64,000 bases of DNA from Rhizobium sp. ZPR4 (GTDB taxonomy: Bacteria > Pseudomonadota > Alphaproteobacteria > Rhizobiales > Rhizobiaceae). A program made the translations under genes and the position numbers. Positions 20,809 to 31,293 of the stretch are shown here, piece after piece. The notes under the pieces were generated by a model. The model ran no database searches, had not been told where the DNA came from, and worked only from the letters and a program-made list of their open reading frames with translations. Numbering within the stretch: position 1 is the first letter of the stretch; every line of letters starts with the position of its first letter. The DNA lies in assembly GCF_040215725.1 (NCBI RefSeq), contig NZ_CP157967.1, positions 2,822,501 through 2,886,500 on the forward strand, read 5' to 3'.

Positions 20809-21732
20809 TTACTGCTGCGGCTGAGCGTCGGGCGCTGCCGCACCATCGGCAGGCGCAACGGCGTCGTCGGCCGGTGCTGCGTCCTGCTGCTTCTGCGCAT
20901 CGTCATAGGCCTTGCTGAGAGCCGGATCGTTGATGACGACCTTGGTATCCTGCTTGGCCTTGTTCAGCAGCTCAAGATACTTGTCGCGCATGACGAGCTG
21001 ACGAACCTGGTCCTTGACCTGGTCGAACGGCGGAGGAGGAGCATTGCGCTTGTCTTCCACCTTGATGACATGCCAGCCGAAATCGGTCTTGACCGGCGTC
21101 TTCGTGTAGGTGCCGACCGGGAGGGCGAAGGCTGCGTCCTCGAATTCCTTGACCATGCGGCCATGGCCGAAATAGCCGAGATCGCCGCCGTCGGCCTTGT
21201 TCGGATCGGTCGACTTTTCCTTGGCAAGTTCGGCGAAATCCTTGCCGGCATCGAGTTCCTTGATGATCGCCTTGGCTTCATCCTCGGTCTTTACGAGGAT
21301 GTGGCGGGCATGAACTTCTTCCTGCTTCGGCAGGGCTGCGACTTCCTTGTCGTAGCGAGCCTTGACTTCGTCGTCCTTGATGGAGTCGGCGACATGCGCC
21401 TTGAAGTAGGCATTGTGCAACTCGCGGTCACGCAGATAGGCCATGTGAGCCTGGAAGTCCGGCGTCTGGTCAAGCTTCTCGGCGGCAGCCTTCTGCGACA
21501 GCAGCTTCACATCGACCGAAGCCGAAAGTGCTGCGACCTTCTTCTGGTCATCCGGAAGCTGGCCGAGCTGCGGATCGAGATTGGCGATCGCCAGATCGAG
21601 TTCGGACTGATGGATTTCGACATCGCCGACCTTGGCGACAACGGGGTCCTTGGCATCGGCCGCAAAGACCGGAGCCTGGAAGGTAACGATTGTTGCGAAA
21701 GCAACCGCAGCAAGTTTGTTATACTTCAACAT
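20809..21732 (-). CDS. Periplasmic parvulin-type peptidyl-prolyl isomerase
   Basis: 307 residues. A signal peptide (about 1-24, ending PVFAADA) directs it to the periplasm. A SurA/PrsA-like N-terminal chaperone helix region (about 30-135) precedes one rotamase domain with the parvulin marks EEVHARHILVKTEDEA, GGDLGYFGHGRMVKEFEDAAF and FGWHVIKVEDK. The C-terminal 40 residues are Ala/Asp/Gln/Pro-rich and probably disordered. It likely helps folding of exported proteins; this gene is divergent from secA, a suggestive but indirect link to secretion. Confidence 0.93.
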   Translation of the reverse strand: MLKYNKLAAVAFATIVTFQAPVFAADAKDPVVAKVGDVEIHQSELDLAIANLDPQLGQLPDDQKKVAALSASVDVKLLSQKAAAEKLDQTPDFQAHMAYLRDRELHNAYFKAHVADSIKDDEVKARYDKEVAALPKQEEVHARHILVKTEDEAKAIIKELDAGKDFAELAKEKSTDPNKADGGDLGYFGHGRMVKEFEDAAFALPVGTYTKTPVKTDFGWHVIKVEDKRNAPPPPFDQVKDQVRQLVMRDKYLELLNKAKQDTKVVINDPALSKAYDDAQKQQDAAPADDAVAPADGAAAPDAQPQQ

Positions 21733-21835
21733 AAAATAACCCTTCGGTGGTCTCGACCGGCTCGACAGATGTGAAATCCGGCGTAAAAAAGCCTTCAGCA
21801 GGAGAATGTGGCCTTTCTGTATCGGCCAAATCCCG

Positions 21836-21864
21836 TTGACATCAATCGACCCCCCTCTTATCTG
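21836..21864 (+). promoter_or_regulatory. Candidate secA promoter
   Basis: TTGACA at 21836-21841 and TATCTG at 21859-21864 are spaced 17 nt, a housekeeping sigma-70-like arrangement 116 bp before the secA start. A second candidate is the extended -10 TGCTATACT at 21905-21913. Neither is proven. Confidence 0.4.
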
Positions 21865-21979
21865 TCACGCAACCTCGCGTCCAGAACAGTTTCCGGCCGT
21901 TTTGTGCTATACTCCCGTTTTTTTCGGGAAAGGATAAAGCAGGAAACGGCAGGATGAAATCTCAGAAAGGACCAGTCAC

Positions 21980-24700
21980 ATGGTCAGCCTAGGTGGAATT
22001 GCCCGCAAGTTGTTCGGCTCGTCCAACGACCGCCGGGTCAAATCGTTCCAGCCGCAAGTAGCCGCAATCAATGCGCTCGAGCAGCAGATGCGTGCGCTGT
22101 CCGATGAAGCTCTGGCCGCCAAGACGGTTGAGTTCCGCCAGCAGCTCGCGGATGGCAAGACGCTGGACGATATCCTCGTGCCAGCCTTTGCTGTGGCACG
22201 CGAGGCCTCGCGCCGCGTTCTCGGCATGCGACCTTTTGACGTGCAGCTCATCGGCGGCATGATCCTTCATTCCAATGCCATCGCCGAAATGAAGACCGGT
22301 GAAGGCAAGACCCTCGTCGCAACCCTGCCGGTCTATCTGAACGCGCTGGCCGGCAAGGGCGTGCATGTCGTTACCGTCAACGATTACCTGGCTCAGCGCG
22401 ACAGCGGCACGATGAGCCGCCTCTACGGCTTCCTCGGCCTGACGACGGGCGTCATCGTTCACGGCCTGTCGGACGAACAGCGCCATGACGCCTATGCCTG
22501 CGACATCACCTACGCCACCAATAACGAACTCGGCTTCGACTATCTGCGCGACAACATGAAATATGAGCGCGCCCAGATGGTTCAGCGCGGCCACAATTTT
22601 GCGATCGTCGACGAAGTGGACTCGATCCTTGTCGACGAAGCGCGCACGCCGCTGATCATCTCCGGTCCGCTCGACGACCGCTCCGATCTCTACATCACCA
22701 TCGACGCCTTCATTCCCCGCCTGGCGAAGGAAGACTACGAAATCGATGAAAAGCAGCGCTCGGCCAACTTTTCCGAAGACGGCACCGAGAAGCTGGAAAA
22801 CATGCTGCGCGAAGCCGGCCTGTTGAAGGGTGAATCGCTCTACGACGTCGAGAACGTCGCGATCGTCCACCACATCAACAATGCGCTGAAGGCGCACAAG
22901 CTGTTCCAGCGCGACAAGGACTATATCGTCCGCAACGGTGAAGTCGTCATCATCGACGAATTCACCGGCCGCATGATGCCGGGCCGCCGCTATTCGGACG
23001 GTCAGCACCAGGCGCTCGAAGCCAAGGAACATGTGCAGATCCAGCCGGAAAACCAGACGCTGGCGCAGATCACCTTCCAGAACTATTTCCGCATGTACGA
23101 CAAGCTCGCCGGCATGACCGGTACGGCGTCGACGGAAGCGGAAGAATTCGGCAACATCTACGGCCTCGACGTGATCGAAGTGCCGACCAACCTGCCGATC
23201 CAGCGTGTCGACGAGGACGACGAGGTCTATCGTACGCATGCCGAGAAGTATAACGCCATCATCAACGAGATTCTCGACGCCCACAAGCGCGGCCAGCCCG
23301 TGCTGGTCGGCACGACGTCGATCGAGAAGTCCGAACTTCTCGCCGATCTCATGCGCAAGCGAGGCTTCAGCAACTTCCAGGTTCTGAATGCGCGCTACCA
23401 TGAGCAGGAAGCCTACATCGTCGCCCAGGCCGGCGTTCCCGGCGCGGTGACGATCGCTACCAACATGGCCGGCCGCGGCACCGACATCCAGCTCGGTGGC
23501 AATCTGGAAATGCGGGTCGAGCGTGACCTGCACGAAATGGAGCAGGGTCCGGAGCGCGACGCGGCCATTGCCCGCATCGCCGAAGAGATCAAGGAGCTAA
23601 AGCAGCAATCGATCGCTGCCGGCGGTCTCTACGTCATCGCATCCGAGCGCCATGAAAGCCGCCGCATCGATAACCAGCTGCGCGGCCGCTCCGGCCGTCA
23701 GGGCGACCCCGGCCGCTCGAAATTCTACCTGTCGCTCCAGGACGACCTGATGCGCATCTTCGGCTCCGACCGCATGGACGGCATGCTGCAGAAGCTCGGC
23801 CTCAAGGAAGGCGAAGCGATCGTCCATCCCTGGATCAACAAGGCGGTGGAACGCGCCCAGAAGAAGGTCGAAGCCCGCAACTTCGACATCCGCAAGAACG
23901 TTCTGAAGTACGACGACGTGCTGAACGATCAGCGCAAGGTCATCTTCGACCAGCGCGTTGAGTTGATGGAATCGAAGGACCTCTCCGAATTCGTCGGCGA
24001 CATGCGCCACGACGTCATCGAGGACCTCGTCGCCAGGCATATTCCCGAGCGCGCCTATGCCGAACAATGGGATGCCGATGGCCTGAAGACTGGTGTCGCC
24101 AACTTCTTCGATCTCGACATGCCTGTTCATGACTGGGTCAAGGAAGAAGGCATCGCCGAAGATGACATCCGCGCCCGCCTGACGGAAGCCGCCGAAAAGG
24201 CAGCGGCCGAAAAGGCAGAACGCTTCGGCCCCGAGATCATGACCTATGTCGAGCGTTCCATCGTGCTGCAGACGCTGGACAATCTCTGGCGCGAGCACAT
24301 CGTCAACCTCGACCACCTGCGCTCGGTCATCGGCTTCCGCGGCTACGCCCAGCGCGATCCGCTGCAGGAATACAAGGCCGAGGCTTTCGAGCTGTTCCAG
24401 GCGCTGCTGAACAACCTTCGCCAGGCCGTCACAGCCCAGCTTTCGCGCGTCGAGCTCGTGCAGCAGCCGGCCGAACCGGAAACACCGCCGATGCAGGCCC
24501 GCCATATCGACGCGACGACAGGCGAGGACGAATTCTCCCCGTTCGCGCTCGCGAGCGAAAGCTTCGTTTCGCCAGAGAACCGCGATCCGCAGAACCCGGC
24601 CACGTGGGGCCGCGTCGGCCGCAACGAGGCCTGCCCCTGCGGCTCCGGCAAGAAGTACAAGCACTGCCATGGCGCCTTCGAAAGCACCGAAGTCGTCTGA
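21980..24700 (+). CDS. secA: Preprotein translocase ATPase SecA
   Basis: 906 residues. SecA is the motor that pushes unfolded proteins through SecYEG at the inner membrane. The Walker A motif is MKTGEGKT (104-111); the Walker B region reads [20 protein letters not shown]. Helicase motifs follow with [20 protein letters not shown] and [14 protein letters not shown]. The C-terminus ends with the zinc-binding SEC-C motif [14 protein letters not shown], used for SecB and phospholipid contact. AAAGGA lies 8 nt before the ATG. Monocistronic, with a terminator right after it. Confidence 0.99.
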   Translation: MVSLGGIARKLFGSSNDRRVKSFQPQVAAINALEQQMRALSDEALAAKTVEFRQQLADGKTLDDILVPAFAVAREASRRVLGMRPFDVQLIGGMILHSNAIAEMKTGEGKTLVATLPVYLNALAGKGVHVVTVNDYLAQRDSGTMSRLYGFLGLTTGVIVHGLSDEQRHDAYACDITYATNNELGFDYLRDNMKYERAQMVQRGHNFAIVDEVDSILVDEARTPLIISGPLDDRSDLYITIDAFIPRLAKEDYEIDEKQRSANFSEDGTEKLENMLREAGLLKGESLYDVENVAIVHHINNALKAHKLFQRDKDYIVRNGEVVIIDEFTGRMMPGRRYSDGQHQALEAKEHVQIQPENQTLAQITFQNYFRMYDKLAGMTGTASTEAEEFGNIYGLDVIEVPTNLPIQRVDEDDEVYRTHAEKYNAIINEILDAHKRGQPVLVGTTSIEKSELLADLMRKRGFSNFQVLNARYHEQEAYIVAQAGVPGAVTIATNMAGRGTDIQLGGNLEMRVERDLHEMEQGPERDAAIARIAEEIKELKQQSIAAGGLYVIASERHESRRIDNQLRGRSGRQGDPGRSKFYLSLQDDLMRIFGSDRMDGMLQKLGLKEGEAIVHPWINKAVERAQKKVEARNFDIRKNVLKYDDVLNDQRKVIFDQRVELMESKDLSEFVGDMRHDVIEDLVARHIPERAYAEQWDADGLKTGVANFFDLDMPVHDWVKEEGIAEDDIRARLTEAAEKAAAEKAERFGPEIMTYVERSIVLQTLDNLWREHIVNLDHLRSVIGFRGYAQRDPLQEYKAEAFELFQALLNNLRQAVTAQLSRVELVQQPAEPETPPMQARHIDATTGEDEFSPFALASESFVSPENRDPQNPATWGRVGRNEACPCGSGKKYKHCHGAFESTEVV

Positions 24701-24727
24701 GTCTAGCAAACCGATAGCAATGACGAG

Positions 24728-24752
24728 AATGCCGCCTTCCGGCGGCATTTTT
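24728..24752 (+). terminator. Rho-independent terminator of secA
   Basis: Perfect 9-bp stem (AATGCCGCC/GGCGGCATT) with a TTCC loop, followed by a T run. Begins 28 bp after the secA stop codon. Confidence 0.9.
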
Positions 24753-24810
24753 GTTTGTAAGCCCTGGAATGAGGCTCGCTGCTGGCCAACGATGCAAACT
24801 CCAGCCGCGT

Positions 24811-25440
24811 TCAGACGGCAGTACGCGGGTCTTCGCTGTAGAGATGGATCGGGTAATTTGGCCCGATGACGTCAAGCACCCGATCGAACCAAGCCGTAAG
24901 CGCTGGGTAGTCGGCGAGAGCGAAGCCACAATCCGTCGCCCTATGGGCATAGGCGTAAACGGCTATATCAGCGATCGAAAACTCCCCACCGACAAGAAAC
25001 GGCGTGTTCTTCAGTCCGCGCTCCAGCGCGGCAAGCGCTCGAAGCCCGGCCGCGCGTTTGGCTTCGGCCATGACGGCATTGAGCTCAAGCCGCCCCGTCA
25101 GCGTCCAGAAGCGCAACGTGCCGATGACGGGCTCGATATGATATTGCTCGAAGAACAGCCATTGCATGACCTTGGCATGCTGATAGCGTTCCGCCGGAAA
25201 AAATTGCGTGCCGTCCGCGACGTAAGCCAGAATTGCGTTGGATTCGGCGATGGTGCGCCCATCCTCCAGTTCGAGAACGGGGATGCCGCCTGCCGGATTG
25301 AGATCGAGAAAGGCGTCCGTGCGCCCCTCACCCTCGAAGATGGACACCAGGCGGGTCCGGTAGGGAATATCGAGCAACCCGAACAGAACCCGGGCCTTCC
25401 AGCCATTCTGAGACGGCAGATAATCGTAAAGCGTGAGCAT
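24811..25440 (-). CDS. Glutathione S-transferase family protein
   Basis: 209 residues from MLTLYDYLPSQNGWKARVLF, with a strong GGAGGAGGG 6 nt upstream that decides the start. The N-terminal thioredoxin-like domain includes NPAGGIPVLELEDGRTIAESNAILAY, in which the cis-Pro and Glu-Ser contact glutathione. The C-terminal all-helical domain has FLVGGEFSIADIAVYAY. No catalytic Tyr or Cys is certain at the usual place; Ser10 or Asn12 may act. The substrate is unknown. It faces secA across the terminator. Confidence 0.92.
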   Translation of the reverse strand: MLTLYDYLPSQNGWKARVLFGLLDIPYRTRLVSIFEGEGRTDAFLDLNPAGGIPVLELEDGRTIAESNAILAYVADGTQFFPAERYQHAKVMQWLFFEQYHIEPVIGTLRFWTLTGRLELNAVMAEAKRAAGLRALAALERGLKNTPFLVGGEFSIADIAVYAYAHRATDCGFALADYPALTAWFDRVLDVIGPNYPIHLYSEDPRTAV

Positions 25441-25690
25441 GAAACCCTCCTCCGGCAGCTGACCGATCCTACATGCGAGCCTCGCATCCGCCACCCGTTT
25501 CCTGCATCGCCCGCCCCACTGGAACGGCCATGAACCAATCGCACCCAGCAGTTGCTTTTGCGCACACTCGACGGACAACCGATCGCATGCACAAACCTGA
25601 CTTTTAGGTATCGAAAGAACCGATTCTTAACTCTCCTCTGCCAAGACTAACGCGAGTTTGGGATCATACTTAAAGTATTGCGTATCGATC

Positions 25691-27106
25691 ATGGCGGTCT
25701 TTCAAACAGCGGAAAGAATGTTGCCGTCCGCATTGCGGGCCGCTCTATCGCCGTATCTGCGCAAGATCGGCGCTCTTCTTGCAGGTCAGGACGAGAAAGC
25801 CGCCTCGCAGCGGATGGCGCTTACAGCCTTCGTCATCCGCGTCGCGGGCGCCGCCCTCGCCTTCCTCTCGCAGATCATCCTTGCCCGCCTGATGGGCCGC
25901 TTCGAATACGGCATCTTCGTTTTCGTCTGGGTGCTGATGATCCTGTTCGGCAACCTCGCCTGCCTCGGCTTCCCGACCGCCATCATCCGCTTCCTGCCGC
26001 AGTATGATGCCAGCGGCAATCACGACGCTATTCGCGGCTTGAACGCCACCGCGCGCCTGTTCGTGGTTGCCGTCTCGGGCACGCTGGCGCTGATCGGCGC
26101 GCTGCTGCTTTTTGCCTTCCGCGATATGGTCGAGCACTATTATGTCATGCCGATCTTCTTCGGCCTGATTGCCGTGCCGATGATCGCGCTCGGTGACGTT
26201 CTGGACGGCACAGCTCGCGCCAAGCACTGGCCGATCATGGCTCTCAGCCCGACCTTTCTCATCCGCCCGACGTTGATATTGCTCTTCATGGTGGCCGCGA
26301 TCCTCGCCGGCGCTCCGCGTGATGCCGTCACCGCCATGGCGGCAGCCTTGGCCGGCGCCTTCACCAGTGTCGTGCTGCAATATCTCGCAGTGACGTTCCG
26401 CCTGCGCCACCACTACGCAAGCGGCCCGAAAGCCATTGAATTCAGCGCTTGGACGGCCGTCGCCCTGCCAATCTTCCTGGTCGAAGGCGTCGGCTATCTA
26501 CTCACCAATTCGGACGTCATCGTCGTCGGCCTTTTCCTCGATCCGGATGAGGTCGCCGTCTATTTCGCCGCCGCCAAGACGATGGCTCTGGTACTCTTCG
26601 TCTCCTTCGCCGTGAGGGCAGCCATCGGGCCGCGCTTTGCCGCCATCCTGGCCGAGGGCGATCGCAGCAAGCTCGCAGCCTTCGCGACCGAAGCGACACG
26701 CTGGTCCTTCTTTCCTGCGCTTGCCGTCGGCCTTGTGGTGCTGGCAGCCGGGCAGCTCCTCCTTTCGCTGTTCGGCGCCGCCTTCACCGAGGGCCAGATC
26801 GTGATGGCGATCCTGCTTGCCGGCATCCTCGCAAGAGCGCTCGTCGGCCCTGCCGAAGTGCTCCTGACCATGGCGGACAAGCAGATGCTCTGCGTCTATC
26901 TCTATGCTGTGGCGCTCGTTGCCAATGTCGGTCTCAACGTCGCGCTCATCCCGCATCTCGGCATCGAAGGTGCGGCGATTGCCGGCGCCACCGCCATGGC
27001 GATCGAAGCTCTGCTCCTGCATATCGCCGTCCGCCGCGCGCTCGGCATCACTCTATTCGCCCTCATCCGGCGCCCGCCGGCGTCATCGGCAGCGAGGGTC
27101 TTCTGA
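25691..27106 (+). CDS. Polysaccharide flippase (MATE/MOP superfamily, Wzx-like)
   Basis: 471 residues from MAVFQTAERML; about 12-14 hydrophobic helices separated by short loops, no signal peptide. Early motifs fit MOP-superfamily O-antigen/exopolysaccharide flippases (RMALTAFVIRVAGAALAFLSQIILARLMGRFEYGIF), which carry lipid-linked sugars across the inner membrane. No glycosyltransferase lies next to it. The next gene begins 2 bp after its stop, so they form a unit. The start is weakly supported, since no strong ribosome-binding site precedes the ATG, and an upstream TTG is the alternative. Confidence 0.85.
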   Translation: MAVFQTAERMLPSALRAALSPYLRKIGALLAGQDEKAASQRMALTAFVIRVAGAALAFLSQIILARLMGRFEYGIFVFVWVLMILFGNLACLGFPTAIIRFLPQYDASGNHDAIRGLNATARLFVVAVSGTLALIGALLLFAFRDMVEHYYVMPIFFGLIAVPMIALGDVLDGTARAKHWPIMALSPTFLIRPTLILLFMVAAILAGAPRDAVTAMAAALAGAFTSVVLQYLAVTFRLRHHYASGPKAIEFSAWTAVALPIFLVEGVGYLLTNSDVIVVGLFLDPDEVAVYFAAAKTMALVLFVSFAVRAAIGPRFAAILAEGDRSKLAAFATEATRWSFFPALAVGLVVLAAGQLLLSLFGAAFTEGQIVMAILLAGILARALVGPAEVLLTMADKQMLCVYLYAVALVANVGLNVALIPHLGIEGAAIAGATAMAIEALLLHIAVRRALGITLFALIRRPPASSAARVF

Positions 27107-27108
27107 TC

Positions 27109-28380
27109 ATGGCACGTCCCCCCTACACCGAAACCACCGACAGCCAAGTGAACGCCCTGACCCACACGCTCGCAGCGCTGCACTTCGAAACGCCGAAAGC
27201 GGAGGCCCGCGTCGAGGTCGGCCGCGCCGGCCGCGAATTCTGCCTCTATCCCGGCAAGCTCGGCTATGAGTTGCAGGACGAGCTGGACTTCCTGTCCAAC
27301 CGCGCCATGGAGCCGAACGTCTTTTTCTCCGGCCGCTTCCTCGCGCCCGCCATGCCGCGCCTTGAGGATCGGCAAGTGCGGCTGGCGCTGATGCGCGATA
27401 TCAGCAGCACGCGCAGCCGCATGCGTCTGTTGATGCCCTTTACCGTCGACAAGCCCGGCTTTGCGATCGGGCCATCGATCGTCCGTGTCTGGTCGAACTC
27501 CTTCGGCCCGCTCGGCACGCCGCTGCTCGACGCCGAGGATGCCGGCGAAACGCTCGACAATCTCTTCGACGCGCTCTCCCGGCCGGAACTGCATCTGCCG
27601 ACGACGCTCGTGCTGCCGGACGTGCGCCTGAACGGGAACTTCGTTCAGATGGCCAAGGTCATCGCCATCGGCCGAAATCTGCCGATCGCCGTCGCCAATT
27701 CGTTCCGGCGGCCAATGCTTCAAAGCAACGACGACGCGCTTACCTATCTCAAGCGCACGATTTCCAACGCCCACTTGCGTGAAATGCGCCGGCAATGGCG
27801 GCTGCTGGAAAACCAGGGCGAGGTCACCTACAGCGTCGCGCGTCAACCCCGCGATATTCATCTGCGCATGGAAGAATTCCTGGCGTTGGAAGCAAGCGGC
27901 TGGAAGGGCAAGAAGCGCTCGGCGCTGGTCACCGATCGTCATCATGCCGCCTTTGCCCGCGAGGCGATTTCCAACCTTGCGGCCATCGACGCGGTGCGTA
28001 TCCACTCCATCGATCTCAACGGCAAGGCCATCGCCTCGATGATCGTGCTGATCATGGGCGGCGAGGCCTATACGTGGAAGACCGCCTATGACGAAGCCTA
28101 TGCCCGCTATTCGCCGGGCAAGCTGCTGATGGGTGAGCTGACAGAATGGCATCTCGACGACGCCAACGTCGTCCGCTCCGATTCCTGCGCCGTGCCGGAT
28201 CATCCGATCATGAGCCGCTTCTGGCATGAACGCGAGGATATGGGCACGCTCATCATCGGCCTGACGCCGAACGGCGACCGCGACGTGCGTCAGGTGACCA
28301 CGCAGCTCCACATGTATCGCAGCACCCGCAACATGGCGAAGCTGCTGCGCGAAAAGATCCTGTCGCTTACGAAGCGCTGA
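27109..28380 (+). CDS. GNAT / BioF2-like (FemAB-type) acyltransferase
   Basis: 423 residues. The C-terminal half has the FemAB/BioF2-like acyltransferase pattern: RMEEFLALEASGWKGKKRSAL, HHAAFAREAI, AIASMIVLIMGGEAYTWKTAYDEAYARYSPGKLL and DSCAVPDHPIM. These proteins transfer acyl or aminoacyl groups, in some cases to sugars or surface polymers. The substrate here is unknown, and pairing with the flippase makes an envelope glycan or lipid modification plausible by inference. Its 3' end overlaps the convergent acyl-CoA synthetase gene by 14 bp. Confidence 0.82.
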   Translation: MARPPYTETTDSQVNALTHTLAALHFETPKAEARVEVGRAGREFCLYPGKLGYELQDELDFLSNRAMEPNVFFSGRFLAPAMPRLEDRQVRLALMRDISSTRSRMRLLMPFTVDKPGFAIGPSIVRVWSNSFGPLGTPLLDAEDAGETLDNLFDALSRPELHLPTTLVLPDVRLNGNFVQMAKVIAIGRNLPIAVANSFRRPMLQSNDDALTYLKRTISNAHLREMRRQWRLLENQGEVTYSVARQPRDIHLRMEEFLALEASGWKGKKRSALVTDRHHAAFAREAISNLAAIDAVRIHSIDLNGKAIASMIVLIMGGEAYTWKTAYDEAYARYSPGKLLMGELTEWHLDDANVVRSDSCAVPDHPIMSRFWHEREDMGTLIIGLTPNGDRDVRQVTTQLHMYRSTRNMAKLLREKILSLTKR

Positions 28381-30007
28381 CCTCGGCGATGGCCCGCTCA
28401 CGCAGCAGGCGGCGGATCACCTTGCCCGAAGTGGTCAGCGGCAGCGCGTCGACGAATTCGATCTCGCGCGGATATTCGTGCATGGAAAGCCGCGTCTTCA
28501 CCCAATCGCGAATTTCGGCTGCCAATGCTTCGCTCGGCTCGCGACCGGGCACGAGCACGACATAGGCCTTGACGATCTCCGTCCGCACCGCGTCCGGCTT
28601 ACCCACCGCCGCGGCGAGCTGCACGGCGGGATGGCCGCCGAGGCAATCCTCGATCTCGCTCGGACCGATGCGATAGCCCGACGAGGTAATGACATCGTCG
28701 TCGCGGCCGACGAAGGAAATGTAGCCATCCGCATCCTGCCGGCCGATATCGCCGGTCAGCAGCCAGTCATTGGCGAATTTCGCCTCCGTCGCTGCCTCGT
28801 TCTGCCAGTAGCCGAGGAACATCACCGGATCGGGCCGCTTGATCGCGATCTGCCCCGTCTCGCCCACGGGAACCTCGATACCATCTGCATCGACGACCGC
28901 GACGCGATGGCCGGGGACGGGCTTGCCGGTCGCCCCGCCACGGCTGACGCCAAAGGCTTCGCTCGAGGAAAGGACGAAATTGCACTCGGTCTGGCCGAAG
29001 AACTCGTTGACGCTGACGCCAAGCGCCGATCGCGCCCATTCGAAGGTTTCGCGGCCGAGCGCCTCGCCTGCCGAACCGATGGTGCGCAGTTTGAGATCGT
29101 ATTGCGCCCGCGGATTATCCACGGCTTTCAACAGCCGCAGTGCTGTCGGCGGGATAAAGGCGTTGCGCACTCCCATTTCGGCCATGATGCGGAAGGCCAT
29201 ATGCGGATCGAACTTCTGCGCCGGCGAGGAAACGACGGGAACGCCGAGCATCAGGCTCGGCAGCAGCGCATTCAGGAGACCGCCGGCCCAGGCCCAGTCC
29301 GACGGCGTCCAGAGCCGGTCGCCAACCTGCGGAAAGCCCTCATGGGCGAACTGCATGCCCGGAATATGCCCCGGCAGAACGCGATGGCCGTGCAGCGCCC
29401 CCTTGGGCGGCCCGGTCGTGCCCGAGGTGAAGATCATCAATGCCGGATCGTCCGGGCTTGTATCGGCAATCGCGAACAACGGTGGATGCGCCGCCACCAG
29501 ATCGGCAAAGCCGGCAACGCCCTCTCCGGCGCCATCGATGCTGATCACCTGCGCCAGCTCCGGCAATCGCTCCCGGATCGGACGCAGCCGCTCGAGGCCG
29601 AACCGGTTGGTGACGATTGCCGATGCACCGGACGCCTGCAGCCGGTATTCCAGCGCTTCAGCACCGAAGAGCAGCGCCAATGGCAGGGCGATCGCGCCCA
29701 TCTTGTAGATCGCCACATGTGCGACGACCGTCTCGAAACTCTGCGGCAGCAGGAGCGCCACCCGATCGCCTTTACGCACCCCGAGCGCGACAAGCGCATT
29801 GGCGAAAGAAGCGGAGCGATCCCGCAACTCTCCGTAGGTCATGGAAAAGTGATTGCCGTCCGGATTGAAATGCTGGAGGCAGACCCGATCCGGCTCACTT
29901 TCGGCCCAGGCATCGCAAACAGCATGTCCCATGTTGAATTTCGCCGGAATCTCCCAACGAAAGTCGCGATAGAGGGCTTCATAAGTATCACGCGGGGGCA
30001 ATTTCAT
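28367..30007 (-). CDS. AMP-binding acyl-CoA synthetase
   Basis: 546 residues from MKLPPRDTYEALYRDF; a further in-frame ATG lies 36 nt upstream. The ANL-superfamily marks are complete: the P-loop IFTSGTTGPPKGALHGH, the adenine motif FFGQTECN, and the hinge GYRIGPSEIEDCLGGHPAV. The C-terminal catalytic lysine occurs in PLTTSGKVIRRLLR. It activates an organic acid as acyl-AMP and joins it to CoA. Similarity is to short/medium-chain and aromatic-acid CoA ligases; the substrate cannot be read from sequence. Confidence 0.93.
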   Translation of the reverse strand: MKLPPRDTYEALYRDFRWEIPAKFNMGHAVCDAWAESEPDRVCLQHFNPDGNHFSMTYGELRDRSASFANALVALGVRKGDRVALLLPQSFETVVAHVAIYKMGAIALPLALLFGAEALEYRLQASGASAIVTNRFGLERLRPIRERLPELAQVISIDGAGEGVAGFADLVAAHPPLFAIADTSPDDPALMIFTSGTTGPPKGALHGHRVLPGHIPGMQFAHEGFPQVGDRLWTPSDWAWAGGLLNALLPSLMLGVPVVSSPAQKFDPHMAFRIMAEMGVRNAFIPPTALRLLKAVDNPRAQYDLKLRTIGSAGEALGRETFEWARSALGVSVNEFFGQTECNFVLSSSEAFGVSRGGATGKPVPGHRVAVVDADGIEVPVGETGQIAIKRPDPVMFLGYWQNEAATEAKFANDWLLTGDIGRQDADGYISFVGRDDDVITSSGYRIGPSEIEDCLGGHPAVQLAAAVGKPDAVRTEIVKAYVVLVPGREPSEALAAEIRDWVKTRLSMHEYPREIEFVDALPLTTSGKVIRRLLRERAIAEVSAS

Positions 30008-30262
30008 GCGCAGTTCCAGAAAATTGTGCGGTGCAGCTAACACCTGTCGCCCCTGGGGTTCAAGGAAACATTTGAGATTGCCATCTTCTCTGCCGGGCGA
30101 ATTGCCTTATTTATTGAAGAATACTTCGAAGCTCTTCACGAACTGACGCACCGACCGGCGGCAAGCTTGACCCGCCGATTTTCTTTGGTGACGCACGCAT
30201 TCCGCCGCCCTCCCGACGGCGGACTTCCTTGCACCGGATAATCAAATGGACGGAGAATAGCG

Positions 30263-31243
30263 ATGGAATACGTAAAGCTCGGCAGGACCGGTCTTGAGGT
30301 CTCACGCATCTGCCTGGGTTGCATGACCTATGGCGATCCCAACAAGGGCACGCATGCCTGGTCGCTGAAGGAGGAGGACAGCCGGCCGCTGCTGCGCCAG
30401 GCGATCGAGGCCGGCATCAACTTCCTCGACACGGCCAACACCTATTCCAACGGCTCCTCGGAGGAGATCGTCGGCCGCGCCATCAAGGATTTCGCCCGCC
30501 GCGACGACATCGTGCTCGCGACCAAGGTCTTCAACCGCATGCGCCCCGGCCCGAATGGCGCCGGCCTCTCGCGCAAGGCGATCTTCGACGAGATCGACAA
30601 CAGCCTGCGCCGCCTCGGCACCGACTACGTCGACCTCTACCAGATCCATCGCTGGGACTACACGACCCCGATCGAGGAAACGCTGGAAGCGCTGCATGAT
30701 GTCGTCAAGGCCGGCAAGGCACGCTATATCGGCGCCTCATCCATGTATGCCTGGCAATTCGCCAAGGCGATCTATACCTCGCGCCTGAACGGCTGGACCG
30801 AGTTCGTCAGCATGCAGGACCATCTGAACCTGCTCTACCGCGAAGAAGAGCGCGAAATGCTGCCCTTCTGCGAGGACCAGAAGATCGCCGTCATCCCCTG
30901 GAGCCCGCTCGCCCGCGGCCGGCTTACCCGCGACTGGGACGAGGCAACGGCCCGCACCCAGTCCGACGAATTCGGCAAGACGCTCTACACGCAGGCGCTT
31001 GAAGCCGACCGCAAGATCGTCGAGGCCGTCGGCACTGTGGCCAAGGCGCGCGGCATCCCGCGCGCGCAGGTGGCGACCGCTTGGATCCTGCAGAAGAGCG
31101 CCGTCACCGCCCCGATCGTCGGCGCCTCCAAGCCCGGCCACATTGCCGATGCCGTCGCCTCCTTGGAAGTCAAGTTGACGCCGGAGGAAATCGAGGCGCT
31201 GGAGAGCCCTTATGTCCCGCATGGGGTGGCCGGGTTCAAGTGA
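30263..31243 (+). CDS. Aldo/keto reductase
   Basis: 326 residues, a full AKR TIM barrel. The catalytic tetrad is visible: Asp56 and Tyr61 in FLDTANTYSNG, Lys88 in LATKVF, and His129 in LYQIHRWD. The NADPH-binding end has VPHG-like and ATAWILQKSAVTAPIVGASKPGHI segments. NADPH-dependent reduction of a carbonyl is the family reaction; the substrate is not known. The gene is divergent from the acyl-CoA synthetase, with 255 bp between. It is followed by a perfect 21-bp palindrome. Confidence 0.93.
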   Translation: MEYVKLGRTGLEVSRICLGCMTYGDPNKGTHAWSLKEEDSRPLLRQAIEAGINFLDTANTYSNGSSEEIVGRAIKDFARRDDIVLATKVFNRMRPGPNGAGLSRKAIFDEIDNSLRRLGTDYVDLYQIHRWDYTTPIEETLEALHDVVKAGKARYIGASSMYAWQFAKAIYTSRLNGWTEFVSMQDHLNLLYREEEREMLPFCEDQKIAVIPWSPLARGRLTRDWDEATARTQSDEFGKTLYTQALEADRKIVEAVGTVAKARGIPRAQVATAWILQKSAVTAPIVGASKPGHIADAVASLEVKLTPEEIEALESPYVPHGVAGFK

Positions 31244-31293
31244 TCGAGGATTTGGGGGGCGTCGGGCAAGGCTGATGAAGCTGCGCTTGCCTG

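Noticed and set aside
21989..23533. 514-codon open frame antisense to secA
   Set aside because: Fully within secA, no motif, no start context.
28478..30040. 520-codon open frame antisense to the acyl-CoA synthetase
   Set aside because: Same GC-driven shadow effect; the sense strand carries all ANL-superfamily motifs.
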